Assembly: GCA_019916065.1 (NCBI GenBank)
Contig: CM034241.1
Location: 19,793,541-19,857,540 of the forward strand
Direction: 5' to 3'
DNA from: Vitellaria paradoxa
Lineage: Eukaryota; Streptophyta; Magnoliopsida; Ericales; Sapotaceae
Length of the DNA: 64,000 bases
In this document: positions 33,240 through 46,589 of the stretch, piece by piece
Position numbering within the stretch: position 1 is the first letter of the stretch
Layout: the number at the start of each line of letters is the position of its first letter
The notes under the pieces: generated by a model
What the model was told of the DNA's origin: nothing
Databases searched by the model: none
What the model saw: the letters and a program-made list of their open reading frames with translations, nothing else
Translations under genes and position numbers: made by a program

Positions 33240-34630
33240 TTATGTGCCGGAAAAACTAGTTATGCTCCGTACGGTGGAGCAAAATTTTGAAATAAAGAAA
33301 AAGAAAAAAAAGGTAATTATCAAAAGTTGTAATTTGAGTGTTTGGTAAAGTATCAAATATTTTTGGTAAATTACTAAAGTGGTAGTTAATATATCTATTT
33401 TGAACCTATTTTTCATTTTATAATTTTGAAAACAAAGAAAACAGTTCAAAACATATTTGATCACTTATGTTTTCAAAATTTGTTTTAGAAAATAAAAAAT
33501 AAGTTTATACATGAAATGTAAAATGGCAAAAAGTTGTTTTGAGCATTTTCAACCCAAAACAAGAAAATTTCAAAATACAAAAACAAAAAATATTAAACCA
33601 AATGTGTGTTATGTTTTTCTTGTTTTGGAATTTTTAAAACATAAAATGCATAAAACAAAATATAGAAAATAGAAACAAAAAACAAAAAATAAAAATACAA
33701 ACCAAATAACACCTAAGTTTTGCCACTTTTCTTTTCACTTCCTTGTTCTTTTAATAGCTGAGTCTAGCTATACAATTCAAATTATAATTTAGGAATTATA
33801 ATGGTCATTTTAAGTGATTGCCAACTCAAAAGTTATCAAAAATTTTTACCAAACAACTAAAAGTTGTAAAACGTTATTAAAAATTATTACTTATTTTATC
33901 AAACACATAAAAATTTAATCTATTAACTTTTAGCAAAATTTTGGCAAAAGTTGCTAAAAGTTAGACTTCTAATTAATGATACCTTAGTAGGAATGATTAT
34001 TGGTTATTTTGAACTATTTCTTTGACTAATTGAAGTTACAATTATTTAATACTAATTTTCATAAATCTCTTACTATTATTATTAATAAAGAATACCCCGT
34101 GTAAGGCATGTGTCATACTTGATACTCATTTTTATCATAGTTTGTTATTTTTGGCCATTTAAATTATTGAACTTAATATTTGATCTAGATTATACTATTT
34201 GTTTTATTTTGTAGGATCGAGTTTAATCTAGAGTTGTGTTTGAATTTCGGGCTAGGCCCTCCTCTTTTTTCTTTTCTTTTTTTCCTCCTTTCTCCCTCAC
34301 TCTTTCTTTGTACCTAAGAGAAGAGGGAAACAAAAGAGAGAAGGTAAGAGTTGGAAAAGAAGATTGTAAGGCTTTTGATCCTCACGATGCAGTAATCATT
34401 GTGAGAATGATAGTTTGTGGAGATTGTGACAGAAGGTAAATGGAATTCCTAATGTGATTATTATTTATTTTTGCATGGTTCAAATTAGATTTATATATTT
34501 TATTTGAGATTATTTGGTATACATGTGTATATAGGTGTACATATGTGAGAAATGTTAAGAGTTTTCGATGAAGTTATTTTTATTGAGCATAAATATGAGT
34601 TAACTATATTCTATTATCTTTTTATTATTG
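33240..34630. other. AT-rich upstream region of NHL copy 1
   Basis: No coding region. Contains MITE-like AT-rich stretches with repeated GTTTGGTAAA / TTACCAAACA motifs (33328-33380 and 33840-33990) and a pyrimidine-rich tract at 34258-34315. The same is present in unit 2. Confidence 0.5.
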
Positions 34631-34636
34631 GTTTTT

Positions 34637-34970
34637 GTGATAACCTAGAAATTTTAATTTTTACAATTTTGTAATTTTGGAAATATGTAGAAAGAAAGCG
34701 GAGTAAATAAAATTCATTTAGAATGCACTTAAAAAGGTTGGGCTTAGATTATGGCCTAAAACAAGTTGGGTTGGAGCGAAATTGGGCCCAAAAGGTAATA
34801 GATATACAATTGGCCCAAGGACGGAGGTCTTAGGCACATGAGAAGAGACTTCCTTGGGTGCATGAGAAGCCGGGCACACACCCAAGAAGGGCCAGGAATT
34901 GAGTCGGGGTCAAGGCCATCTATCTATTGGTTTGTTAGTTTGATTTGCCGTGTGAGTTTTGTCCCTTTTT
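34637..34970. repeat. Possible LTR fragment
   Basis: GTGATAACCTAGAAATTTTA followed by TTGGGCTTAGATTATGGCC and GGGCCCAAAAGGT resembles LTRs of plant gypsy elements. No second copy outside the duplication and no target duplication seen. Weak call. Confidence 0.35.
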
Positions 34971-35339
34971 TCTTTCTCAAGCTAATGGTGAGGGAGGAGA
35001 GTAGGTTGCTGTAGCAACCTTGGGGTCCAATCATTTGCCTAATATATGTGTATATGATATATGACCGCTCTCTAAATTGGTAGTGGCTCACTCTCAAGTA
35101 TAAGAGGTCGGTTGAGTTTAGTCTAGGTAAGTCCTAGGTCATCTTCCATAGGGAGTAAAGGTATGACTAAATCTTTGGAAAACTTGATTTCGAAAATGCT
35201 TGCCACAGTTTGAAATGAAAAGAGAAAATTTTGTTTGAAGTTTTCAAGTTGGGGATTAAAATGATAAATTGAGAATTGAAACCTCAAATTAAACGAAAAA
35301 CAAAACACGAGAACTTAATACTTTGTTTGAATTGTGGCC

Positions 35340-37064
35340 AAATTTTCATAATCCCTTTCCAAAGACTAACACCGTATGACTTGAAACCTCTAGCAGTATA
35401 CCATCCACCCCTCTCCTCTCCATACTTGGCAATTATGAATCGTTTCCACAAACTTGAATCCTCCACAGAAAATCTCCAAAGCCATTTGCCAAGCAAGGCC
35501 TGATTTTGCAATCTTAGTTCCTTAATACCCACACCTCCTGACTTCAAACAAGAACACACAGTCTTCCAAGCTACTAAATTGTATTTAAAAGTGTTTGGGT
35601 TCCTCCCCCATAAAAAATCCCTTTGAATCTTCTCCAACTCCTTCAAAACCGATTGAGGTGCAATAAAAAGGGATAGAAGATAAGAAGGCAAGCTAAATAG
35701 CACACTTTTAATGAGAGTTACCTTAGCCCCTTTGGATAAGTATATCTGCTGCCAATTGGAAGTCTTTTCCTACTTCTTTCAATAACCTTTTCCCAAACCT
35801 TTTATTCTTAAAATTAGCTCCAAGAGGCATACCCAAGTAAGTGGAAGGAAGCGAACCAGTTCTGCAATCCAAAACAGCTGCCAGATTACCACAATTATCA
35901 ACTCTGCCCACAGGAATTAGTTCCGTCTTATTTAAATTCACCTTTAGACCAGACACAGCCTCAAACCCTAACATCACACACCTTAAGAAGCCAAGTTGCA
36001 ACCTGTCAGTCCCACAAAAAACCAAAGTGTCATCGGCAAACAATAAGTGAGAAATACTTACTTGAATTCTGCCCAGTATACCCCACAGTAATACCCTTCA
36101 ACAGGCCAGCTAATTCCATTCTTCTAAACATCAAACTAAGAGCCTCCATCACAAGAATGAAGAGGAAGGGAGAAAGATGATCTCCCTGTCGTAGTCCTCT
36201 AGAGGATTGAAAAAAACCAGCTGGCGATCCATTGATAAGGACTGAAAAACTAACCATGGAAATGCACCATTCCATCCAGTTGCACCATCTTTCCCCAAAA
36301 CCCATTTTTCGCATCCAATAAAGTAGGAAATTCCAATTCACATGATCATACGCCTTTTCAATATCCATCTTGCAGATTATACCAGACTCTTTGTTCCTTA
36401 GTGTAGAATCTATTGCCTCATTAGCTACAAGAACAGCATCAAGTATTTGCCTCCCACTCACAAAGGCATTTTGGCTTTCAGAAATTAACATATCCATAAC
36501 CCTCTTTATTCTGTTAGCAAGAACCTTGGCCAACAGTTTATATATTGCCCCCACCAAACTAATAGGCCTAAAGTCTTTAATATTCACAGCTTCATTTATT
36601 TTAGGGATCAAAGCAATAAAAGTGCAGTTCAAAGATCTGACAAACCTGCTAGTATGGTGAAATTCAGCAAACAACTTCATTAGATCCACCTTAATGATGT
36701 CCCAGCAGTGTTGGAAAAAGGCCAATGTCCAGCCATCAGGTCCAGGTGCTTTGTCACCACTCAACTCATGCATAGCTTGGTAGACTTCTTGTTCTGTGAA
36801 CTGCAATTCCAGCCTATCCGCCACCTCTGCATCCAGCCTTGAAGTCTCCAAGTAATCCAACTGAGGCCTCCAACTGCATTCTTCCGTAAACAACTGTTTA
36901 TAGAAATCCACAATGTGATCCTTAATTCTCTTGGTGTCCTCAGTAATACTCCCCTCAATCAACAGCCGACTTATCCAATTATTCCTCCTGTTTGCCGAAG
37001 CAATTTTGTGAAAGTATTTGGTGTTTCTATCTCCCTCCTTAAGCCATTGAACCCTTAATAAAAT
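35340..37064 (-). pseudogene. L1-type LINE reverse transcriptase fragment, unit 1
   Basis: Minus-strand ORF2 fragment. RT motifs in order: [113 protein letters not shown] and, after a frameshift near 36030, the catalytic FADDTLVF. Then GLKVNLNKTELIPVG, STYLGMPLGANFKNK and the downstream region SLPSYLLSLFIAPQ and LEKIQRDFLWG (zf-RVT-like start, to about 35340). The endonuclease half is missing, as in 5'-truncated LINEs, and the 3' end is lost too. The frameshift just before FADD is shared by both duplicated copies, so it is older than the duplication; another shift near 35760 is private to this copy. Confidence 0.92.
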
Positions 37065-37067
37065 CAA

Positions 37068-40000
37068 ATTTATATTTATATATTTAAATTTTATCTCTAA
37101 AATAAAATTTTTGAAAATTTTTAGCCAAGGTCATTTATGAACTTTCGCTCATGTTTACCCTAACATAACCCTAGTATATAATGTCATATACTAGTAGCCG
37201 CAACTCCCCAAATCTGAAAAGCAAACACCCTTTAGTCTTCTCTCCCGTCACTTACAATCGTGCTGTTGAAATCGCCGACAACCATTGTTCCTTTCTCCAA
37301 CTCTCCAATCAGTAGGTGGCCTTTTTCAAGTGAGTCTTTTTTTTTTTTTTGAGATTGATTTATTTTGGAATATTTTTTTGAAAGACTCTATGTATAAAAA
37401 TGTTACAACTGCCCACGTCTTTTTGGATCCATAAGTTTGTTGGCTTCAAATCCATGCTGTCTGGCTTGTTCGTTCAACCAATCTAACTTTAATTTTTATT
37501 AATTTGGATAGTAGAGAAATTATTCATAATTATAAATAGCCTTGGACATGAATATTGGTATGATTGTTTTTTATGGGTCAAACTTAATTTTACATGTATA
37601 CATTCAAGTCAATCATGGCGTAATCTTCCTGGTGTGCCAAAAAAAAAAACTTTTTTTAGTTTAAATTATCTCCATTTTCTCTTTTAGTAGACTTTTCCAA
37701 TTTTTTCATGAAACAGTTTGAGTTGCTGGTATCTTGCTTGGACTAATGGTTTGTAACTTTGATGCTTTGTTGACGGTTGCTCTTGGTTTTGTTAGGATGA
37801 TTCTTTTGAACTTGTTTAATTTATGATTGTTGTGTGCTATTTCACATCTCATGAATTGTTCCATATTGGGTTTTTTATTTTTTATGAATTGTGATCCTAT
37901 TTTATTGTGATTCTTATTGTACTGTTTCATGGGTTTGCTCATGTATATTTTGTACATTTATTTTTACTATTTAGAGTATATATCTTTTACCTTTCCAAAA
38001 AAAAAATAGAGGTCCTTTGACCAATGACTTTGTTTAATTTAATAAATTTAACATTGTTGTGACTAATTTTTTTTTTTTTATCTTTGATCTTAAATCGGGT
38101 ATTTAACAGTACTTAACGGGTAATTTGACCTATTAAATATAACGGGTTTGAGACGCGTTTTAGGGTTTTGGGACGGGATAGGTTTCGGATTTCAATTAAA
38201 AAATAAAACAGGTTTGGGACAGTATGGGAAGCAAAAAATAAACGGGTTTGGTATGGGATTTGACTTATTAGGCGGGTACCCTACCCGTTTACATCCCTAC
38301 TTGGACCTACTTTTCGATGAATTAGTTTTTTTTTTTTTTTCATTTTTTCCTCTTTAGTAAATACATTATCATTTACAATAGCTTTCTTTTTTTTGTCAAT
38401 GTTGTGCCTCCTACTAGCCCATAATTCTCTCACTTTCACCAAAATTTCACCCACAATTATGTTCGTACAACCATCCTATAAACCCTATTGACTCTCTTAG
38501 CATTTATTTAAAAAAAAATGCTTTGTCCCCAATTTTTAATTGAATGACTAGCATTGGTTTCTACTTTGATATTTTAAATATTAGTATTTCTAGTTTGGAT
38601 TTTGGCAATCTCCTCCCCCCAAAAAAAAATAAATTTAAATAAATAAATTGAATAAATTCAAAAATAAAAAATAAAAACTCATATTGCTTGAGTTATTATG
38701 ATTGTTCTCTTGCATAGTTTGTCAATGATTTCAATTTTGTAAGTGGGAGTTAGTGTTACATGCTTGCGTATTCCTTGTCTTCTAACGTCTAGTATGGGTA
38801 ATAATAAGGATACCCCAGGGAGAGGCTCCAACTAGCCTAGCTTCTTTTCAAAAAAAAAAAAAAAAAATGCAATCTTTCTTCTTGGAATGGGAATGGTGGC
38901 GTAATTGCTTCATCTCACCATTCTAAGCTCCCACTTGTACCATTAACAAACTATTATCTGAGAATCTGAATCCCGCTACTTTGTTAGTAAAGACCCTCTA
39001 TTCCTAGCCTTGGGAAGAAGAGGACCGGTGTTTGGGTAAGAGGGGATCACCCACTACCAAGTTCATCTCTACGACTACCTACTGCTACTATTACCAAAGT
39101 CCATGCTTCTTTGCTTAAGCTCCCTGTGTCTGGGCTAGTAGGCTTTACACCTTTTGTGCCCTCCTCAAATCTGGATTATATTTAAATGGAACTATAAATA
39201 TATGTGTTGATGGGTGTGTTTTTTTGGTTACAGAGTTGGGAAGTGGTGCGATGATTTGGTTTGTTCTAAGTGGATTGAGGAGTTCCAAAGAAACTAGGTT
39301 TGTTTGTTTCTTAAATTTCTTATTGCTTATTCTTTGTAAATATCATTTTTATGAGTATTTTTTTCTTGCATATTGGTCAATGAGAAGTGATGCCCAGTTT
39401 GTTTTGGGGTTTCTGTAATTTATATGCCTACTATGATAGGGAAAATTGGTAGGGTTTCTAATACTTGCCTACAACTCCTTGATCTTGTTTCAATTCTATT
39501 TTCCTTCAGATTTTAATTGGTAAATCTGATCGGGTTCATTGATTTTTTCTTTTTTCCTTCTTTTTTTTTTTTCAATTTGTTTACTTGTGTTTCTGTTTAC
39601 AATTTTATTAAATGTTTTAAAGCTTGTGCAAAATACACGCAAAAGCCTTTATAGAAACATTTCAAAAAGGAACTACAGTGCATGTAACTGCACTAATATC
39701 TGTTCCTTGCATAGGTAGTATGATTAATGCCCAGAGTGTTGGTTCAACATATGATTTCGAGTTAATTTAGTTTGTCTTTTGTTTGGAGGATTTTTGCTGA
39801 AGGAGAATATTATTGTGTTATATACATATATATTGTGGGAAAAGGGTGTTTGTATGATATTTGAGTTGTGTATAAAACAACATGGTGGACTATTTTGTTA
39901 GATGCCATTTTGATTAGGTGCTTTTGGTTTGTTGGTTAAGATTGTAGCAGTCCAAGGTCTTCTTTTGTAGGGTTCTTTTAGGGTTTTTGTTGAAGGGTGA

Positions 40001-40500
40001 TTAACATGTTCATTCTTGCTCCATTGCCCTTTTCTAACTACCCTATGCCTGATGATGTTCTTTCACATGCTAGGATTCTGTTAGACTAGGTATCAAAACT
40101 AATGCCATTTTAATGTTTATGTGTGGCCTTGTAATTAAGACTTGGTTCCTTGAAGTTGTCATTTAAGAGATTTGATCATTTTTTCTTTTCATTTTTCTTC
40201 AATTCAAGCTGATTTTGCTTTTGGTTCACTAGTGCTTGTTCATATGTATTTGTTCATATGAATTAAGATATGGGGAAAGGGAGTGAGCTTTCCTACTTAG
40301 CAGTTGAGGTGCAATGGGGGGCATGTATTGGAATTCACTTTCACGCTTGTGACTTATTTAATTGGGCCCATAACTCTACAGACTTCTACATGCAAAAAAT
40401 TAATGCTGCTGGTTTACCATAGTTTTTAGCCATATTCTCTAAATGAACTTTCTGTTTACATTATAAATATCATGCACCTTTGACGCATTGTTGATTATAT
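37068..40500. other. Unassigned non-coding part of unit 1
   Basis: No supportable gene. Points of note: a hAT-like end at 38277-38300 (TACCCTACCCGTTTACATCC, the reverse of a TAGGGATGTAAACGG-type start) after GC-richer GGGTTT repeats (38100-38270), without a matching far end. Poly-A at 38849-38866. A mildly exon-like stretch with short frames at 38980-39120 whose product I do not recognise. Confidence 0.45.
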
Positions 40501-40508
40501 CTAATTGC

Positions 40509-40564
40509 GAATATGGAGCTGCTATTTTTTTTTTTTTTTGGGTAATTGAATATGGAGCTGCTAT
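40509..40564 (-). mobile_element. Minute poly(A)-tailed insertion with 17-bp target duplication, unit 1
   Basis: GAATATGGAGCTGCTAT at 40509-40525 recurs at 40548-40564. Between them are 14 T and GGGTAATT. On the minus strand this reads AATTACCC plus poly(A), the same tail as the insertion at 12394-12440. Confidence 0.7.
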
Positions 40565-41839
40565 GATTGAGTGGTTGCTGTGTTATGATTAAGTGTTTGT
40601 GACGATCTAGAATTTTAATTCTTGCTTTAGTTATTTTTATTTTTTTAAATTCAATAATAAGAAATTCTTTTAATTTAAAATTTTGAAACATTAACTAAAT
40701 GTCGATTTTATTGTTGACCCAAAGACTGTGAGGATTACTTTTGATATTTGAATATTTTTTTTAATTACAAATTCATAGCTATACCCATTAATGTTGTGCT
40801 GATTATTGAGTCCATTTTTTTTGTTATTTTCTGTTTTTATTTTTTTTAAAAAAATAAATAAAATTAATTAATTAATATCCTACCCCAACCTTTAAAAAGA
40901 AAAAAGAAAAAAAAAAAAGAAAGAAAGAAATGAGATAGAAAGAATTTGTCTACCTTTTAACAAGATACCTGTTCATCCATATTTTCGAAGTATATCCGGG
41001 ACTGTGAAATTTAAAGAAAAAAAAAATAAAATAAAAGATAGAAGGTTATGATGCAAACAATAATAAAGTAAATATTCAGTAATGGGCCTAATGGCCCCGC
41101 CTTGAGTTACTTTGCTTCCATCCATAAGAATCACGCACGTGGCCGAATTTCTCCGTTTAGATATATATCATCTCTCCCAAACCGACAATTTCGCTCCATT
41201 CAAGTGTTGGATCAAAACTATGATTAATCAATGAAGAAAAATTATTCAAGTGTTGGATCAAAACTATGATTAATCAATGAAGAAAAATTAGAAACGCCAC
41301 GCACTCCTCAAAGTTTAACGAACCCAATTTCCACCGACATAGTATTAAAAATAAAAAAAAAATTAAATGAATTAAAATGAAATAGAAAACTTTACACCAC
41401 CATAGAAAATTTCAGGAAAGTGACACTCCAACCTCCACTAAACACCACTTAATTAATTGAACTTTCTATTACAAAACAACTATTGCTCAACATAAACTTA
41501 TATTGGTGCAATATTTTAGTTTGCTATCTTCCTCTCTCTTCCTTTTATTCATCAGCAAAATGTACAATTCAACCATGCATTTCACTTAAAAAAAATTTAA
41601 AATACTAAACCCGCCTGAGTTTTACGTATAAAACAAGAACATTTCCCAAAAAAAAATAATAAACAAATAAATATACCAAAATATCTATATTAACGAACTA
41701 AAGTTTTAAATATATAAACTTTTATTTTACTCAAATTGCACTTGGTGTGAAAATCATCAGTTGCACCTGCTGTATCACCCAGTTTTTAGCTCGCTAAAAT
41801 AGATTTTAAGTTTAATTTTTTTTTCCTGAAATTTCCGAG

Positions 41840-41870
<31 letters not shown>

Positions 41871-41929
41871 GTAGAGAGAGAGAATCAATAATTTTAACAA
41901 CCGCGTTAAAGGAATATATATTGATCAAT

Positions 41930-42554
41930 CTACACAGTGACTCCGCATTTCTGAGAGAGCTGGTACTTGACGGCGTGCTTACAACGACACCGGAGGGGTG
42001 GGGTACCGAAGTTAATCACGCGGGGCATCTGACGTAGAGGTGGTATCGTCGGGAGACGTAAGTGCCGACTTTGAATCGTACCCGTCCATCGATCTTGACG
42101 ACGAGCATGATAGTTCCATCGGACTGGTCTTGGGAAATGGCGGACGCCGTTGTAAGGTGCTACGGGACGTTGTTGCCGGAGACGAAGGGGACCAGACGTT
42201 GGTGTCCTTTGTGGCCCTGATAGACGGCTGGGATTGAAGTGTAGTAAGTGATCTGCTGGTTCTGATAGTTGGCGTAGACGTCGAGCTTGTCGTAGTAGAC
42301 GCCGATCCTGTCGTTTGGGTTTGGGAGATGATGGTGACTTGGATGCTGCTGGTCAGGAGGTTAGGAGCGGTGACGTTGAAGCCGTACACGGTGGCGTCCT
42401 GGAGGACGAATCGGGGCTTCTTTGGCTGAAGGATGGCCCAGATTAGGAGAATCACGATCAACAGGATGAAGATGAAGATCAGAAGCCCCGCGCAACACCG
42501 CAGCAGCTGCCTCCTCCGCTTGTCCTTGTGGTGGCTGCACTCCTTCTCCGACAT
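41930..42554 (-). pseudogene. NHL1-like: NHL copy 2, frameshifted
   Basis: Same gene as 32413-33039, 625 bases instead of 627. I count eight single-base indels and two substitutions relative to copy 1. The first shift (near 42321) falls after residue 77, so the transmembrane segment and domain start remain but most of the LEA_2 domain is lost. Shifts compensate partly (the DTNVWSP segment returns to frame briefly). The promoter TATA (42680-42687) and ATG are intact. Either a young pseudogene or a real gene with sequencing errors; indels sit mostly in short homopolymers, which favours errors. Confidence 0.85.
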
Positions 42555-42779
42555 GTTCTGGCTCGGCGGTGGCGGGGTAGTGGGTATTTTTAGGTTGAAT
42601 GGGCGGCGGAGAGAATTCAGTGTGGAGACTTCAGAAATAGATAGAGAGAGTATTGGACCATACGTCCATGATTTTGTGTCTATATAGAGAAGAGAAGGAA
42701 ATGTACGTGGCTTTGTTTTTGTTTTCCATTTTCCTTTTCATTTAATTGATTCATGGATGTTATGTGCCGGAAAAACTAG

Positions 42780-44640
42780 TTATGCTCCGTACGGTGGAGC
42801 AAAATTTTGAAATAAAGAAAAAGAAAAAAAGGTAATTATCAAAAGTTGTAATTTGAGTGTTTGGTAAAGTATCAAATATTTTTGGTAAATTACTAAAGTG
42901 GTAGTTAATATATCTATTTTGAACCTATTTTTCATTTTATAATTTGAAAACAAAGAAAACAGTTCAAAACATATTTGATCACTTATGTTTTCAAAATTTG
43001 TTTTAGAAAATAAAAAATAAGTTTATACATGAAATGTAAAATGGCAAAAAGTTGTTTTGAGCATTTTCAACCCAAAACAAGAAAATTTCAAAATACAAAA
43101 ACAAAAAATATTAAACCAAATGTGTGTTATGTTTTTCTTGTTTTGGAATTTTTAAAACATAAATGCATAAAACAAATATAGAAAATAGAAACAAAAAACA
43201 AAAATAAAAATACAAACCAAATAACACCTAAGTTTTGCCACTTTTCTTTTCACTTCCTTGTTCTTTTAATAGCTGAGTCTAGCTATACAATTCAAATTAT
43301 AATTTAGGAATTATAATGGTCATTTTAAGTGATTGCCAACTCAAAAGTTATCAAAATTTTTTACCAAACAACTAAAAGTTGTAAAACGTTATTAAAAATT
43401 ATTACTTATTTTATCAAACACATAAAAATTTCATCTATTAACTTTTAGCAAAATTTTGGCAAAAGTTGCTAAAGTTAGACTTCTAATTAATGATACCTTA
43501 GTAGGAATGATTATTGGTTATTTTGAACTATTTCTTTGACTAATTGAAGTTACAATTATTTAATACTAATTTTCATAAATCTCTTACTATTATTATTATT
43601 AATAAAGAATACCCCGTGTAAGGCATGTGTCATACTTGATCTCATTTTTATCATAGTTTGTTATTTTTGGCCATTTAAATTATTGAACTTAATATTTGAT
43701 CTAGATTATACTATTTGTTTTATTTTGTAGGATCGAGTTTAATCTAGAGTTGTGTTTGAATTTCGGGCTAGCCCTCCTCTTTTTTCTTTTCTTTTTTTCC
43801 TCCTTTCTCCCTCACTCTTTCTTTGTACCTAAGAGAAGAGGGAAACAAAAGAGAGAAGGTAAGAGTTGGAAAAGAAGATTGTAAGGCTTTTGATCCTCAC
43901 GATGCAGTAATCATTGTGAGAATGATAGTTTGTGGAGATTGTGACAGAAGGTAAATGGAATTCCTAATGTGATTATTATTTATTTTTGCATGGTTCAAAT
44001 TAGATTTATATATTTTATTGAGATTATTTGGTATACATGTGTATATAGGTGTACATATGTGAGAAATGTTAAGAGTTTTCGATGAAGTTATTGGTTTATT
44101 GAGCATAAATATGAGTTAACTATATTCTATTATCTTTTTATTATTGGTTTTTGTGATAACCTAGAAATTTTAATTTTTACAATTTTGTAATTTTGGAAAT
44201 ATGTAGAAAGAAAGCGGAGTAAATAAAATTCATTTAGAATGCACTTAAAAGGTTGGGCTTAGATTATGGCCTAAAACAAGTTGGGTTGGAGCGAAATTGG
44301 GCCCAAAAGGTAATAGATATACAATTGGCCCAAGGACGGAGGTCTTAGGCACATGAGAAGAGACTTCCTTGGGTGCATGAGAAGCCGGGCACACACCCAA
44401 GAAGGGCCAGGAATTGAGTCGGGGTCAAGGCCATCTATCTATTGGTTTGTTAGTTTGATTTGCCGTGTGAGTTTTGTCCCTTTTTCTTTCTCAAGCTAAT
44501 GGTGAGGGAGGAGAGTAGGTTGCTGTAGCAACCTTGGGGTCCAATCATTTGCCTAATATATATGTGTATATGATATATGACCGCTCTCTAAATTGGTAGT
44601 GGCTCACTCTCAAGTATAAGAGGTCGGTTGAGTTTAGTCT
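42780..44640. other. AT-rich region, unit 2 counterpart of 33260-35120
   Basis: Same content as in unit 1, including the pyrimidine tract and possible LTR fragment. No gene. Confidence 0.5.
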
Positions 44641-44859
44641 AGGTAAGTCCTAGGTCATCTTCCATAGGGAGTAAAGGTATGACTAAATCTTTGGAAAACT
44701 TGATTTCGAAAATGCTTGCCACAGTTTGAAAATGAAAAGAGAAAATTTTGTTTGAAGTTTTCAAGTTGGGGATTAAAATGATAAATTGAGAATTGAAACC
44801 TCAAATTAAACGAAAAACTAAAACACGAGAACTTAATACTTTGTTTGAATTGTGGCCAA

Positions 44860-46584
44860 ATTTTCATAATCCCTTTCCAAAGACTAACACCGTATGACTT
44901 GAACACCTCTAGCAGTATACCATCCACCCCTCTCCTCTCCATACTTGGCAATTATGAATCGTTTCCACAAACTTGAATCCTCCACAGAAAATCTCCAAAG
45001 CCATTTGCCAAGCAAGGCCTGATTTTGCAATCTTAGTTCCTTAATACCCACACCTCCTGACTTCAAACAAGAACACACAGTCTTCCAAGCTACTAAATTG
45101 TATTTAAAAGTGTTTGGGTTCCTCCCCCATAAAAAATCCCTTTGAATCTTCTCCAACTCCTTCAAAACCGATTGAGGTGCAATAAAAAGGGATAGAAGAT
45201 AAGAAGGCAAGCTAAATAGCACACTTTTAATGAGAGTTACCTTAGCCCCTTTGGATAAGTATATCTGCTGCCAATTGGAAAGTCTTTTCCTACTTCTTTC
45301 AATAACCTTTTCCCAAACCTCTTTATTCTTAAAATTAGCTCCAAGAGGCATACCCAAGTAAGTGGAAGGAAGCGAACCAGTTCTGCAATCCAAAACAGCT
45401 GCCAGATTACCACAATTATCAACTCTGCCCACAGGAATTAGTTCCGTCTTATTAAATTCACCTTTAGACCAGACACAGCCTCAAACCCTAACATCACACA
45501 CCTTAAGAAGCCAAGTTGCAACCTGTCAGTCCCACAAAAAACCAAAGTGTCATCGGCAAACAATAAGTGAGAAATACTTACTTGAATTCTGCCCAGTATA
45601 CCCCACAGTAATACCCTTCAACAGGCCAGCTAATTCCATTCTTCTAAACATCAAACTAAGAGCCTCCATCACAAGAATGAAGAGGAAGGGAGAAAGATGA
45701 TCTCCCTGTCGTAGTCCTCTAGAGGATTGAAAAAACCAGCTGGCGATCCATTGATAAGGACTGAAAAACTAACCATGGAAATGCACCATTCCATCCAGTT
45801 GCACCATCTTTCCCCAAAACCCATTTTTTCGCATCCAATAAAGTAGGAAATTCCAATTCACATGATCATACGCCTTTTCAATATCCATCTTGCAGATTAT
45901 ACCAGACTCTTTGTTCCTTAGTGTAGAATCTATTGCCTCATTAGCTACAAGAACAGCATCAAGTATTTGCCTCCCACTCACAAAGGCATTTTGGCTTTCA
46001 GAAATTAACATATCCATAACCCTCTTTATTCTGTTAGCAAGAACCTTGGCCAACAGTTTATATATTGCCCCCACCAAACTAATAGGCCTAAAGTCTTTAA
46101 TATTCACAGCTCCATTTATTTTAGGGATCAAAGCAATAAAAGTGCAGTTCAAAGATCTGACAAACCTGCTAGTATGGTGAAATTCAGCAAACAACTTCAT
46201 TAGATCCACCTTAATGATGTCCCAGCAGTGTTGGAAAAAGGCCAATGTCCAGCCATCAGGTCCAGGTGCTTTGTCACCACTCAACTCATGCATAGCTTGG
46301 TAGACTTCTTGTTCTGTGAACTGCAATTCCAGCCTATCCGCCACCTCTGCATCCAGCCTTGAAGTCTCCAAGTAATCCAACTGAGGCCTCCAACTGCATT
46401 CTTCCGTAAACAACTGTTTATAGAAATCCACAATGTGATCCTTAATTCTCTTGGTGTCCTCAGTAATACTCCCCTCAATCAACAGCCGACTTATCCAATT
46501 ATTCCTCCTGTTTGCCGAAGCAATTTTGTGAAAGTATTTGGTGTTTCTATCTCCCTCCTTAAGCCATTGAACCCTTAATAAAAT
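44860..46584 (-). pseudogene. L1-type LINE reverse transcriptase fragment, unit 2
   Basis: Second copy of the LINE fragment. The first part (46587-45769) runs from [16 protein letters not shown] to LLYWMRKNG and then shifts at a C-T6 run where copy 1 has fewer T. The later part is open over a longer stretch than in copy 1 (45432-44884), covering STYLGMPLGANFKNK to GGWYTARG. So each copy is intact where the other is broken, on top of the shared frameshift before FADDTLVF. Confidence 0.9.
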
Positions 46585-46589
46585 CAAAT

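Larger units (their letters stand above)
31270..40780. repeat. Tandem duplication, unit 1 (9511 bp)
   Basis: The whole unit recurs directly downstream at 40781-50308 in the same orientation. The sequence ...CATAGCT ends the unit and ATACCCATTAATG starts the next. At the left edge the flank ends in GCT, as does the unit itself, so the breakpoint has 3-bp microhomology. It holds an NHL gene, a LINE fragment, an LTR-like fragment (about 34637-34970), simple repeats and unassigned DNA. Confidence 0.95.

Noticed and set aside
38100..38310. Complete hAT-type MITE
   Set aside because: Only one plausible terminal sequence (ACCCGTTTACATCCCTA) is seen; no matching inverted end or 8-bp duplication found.
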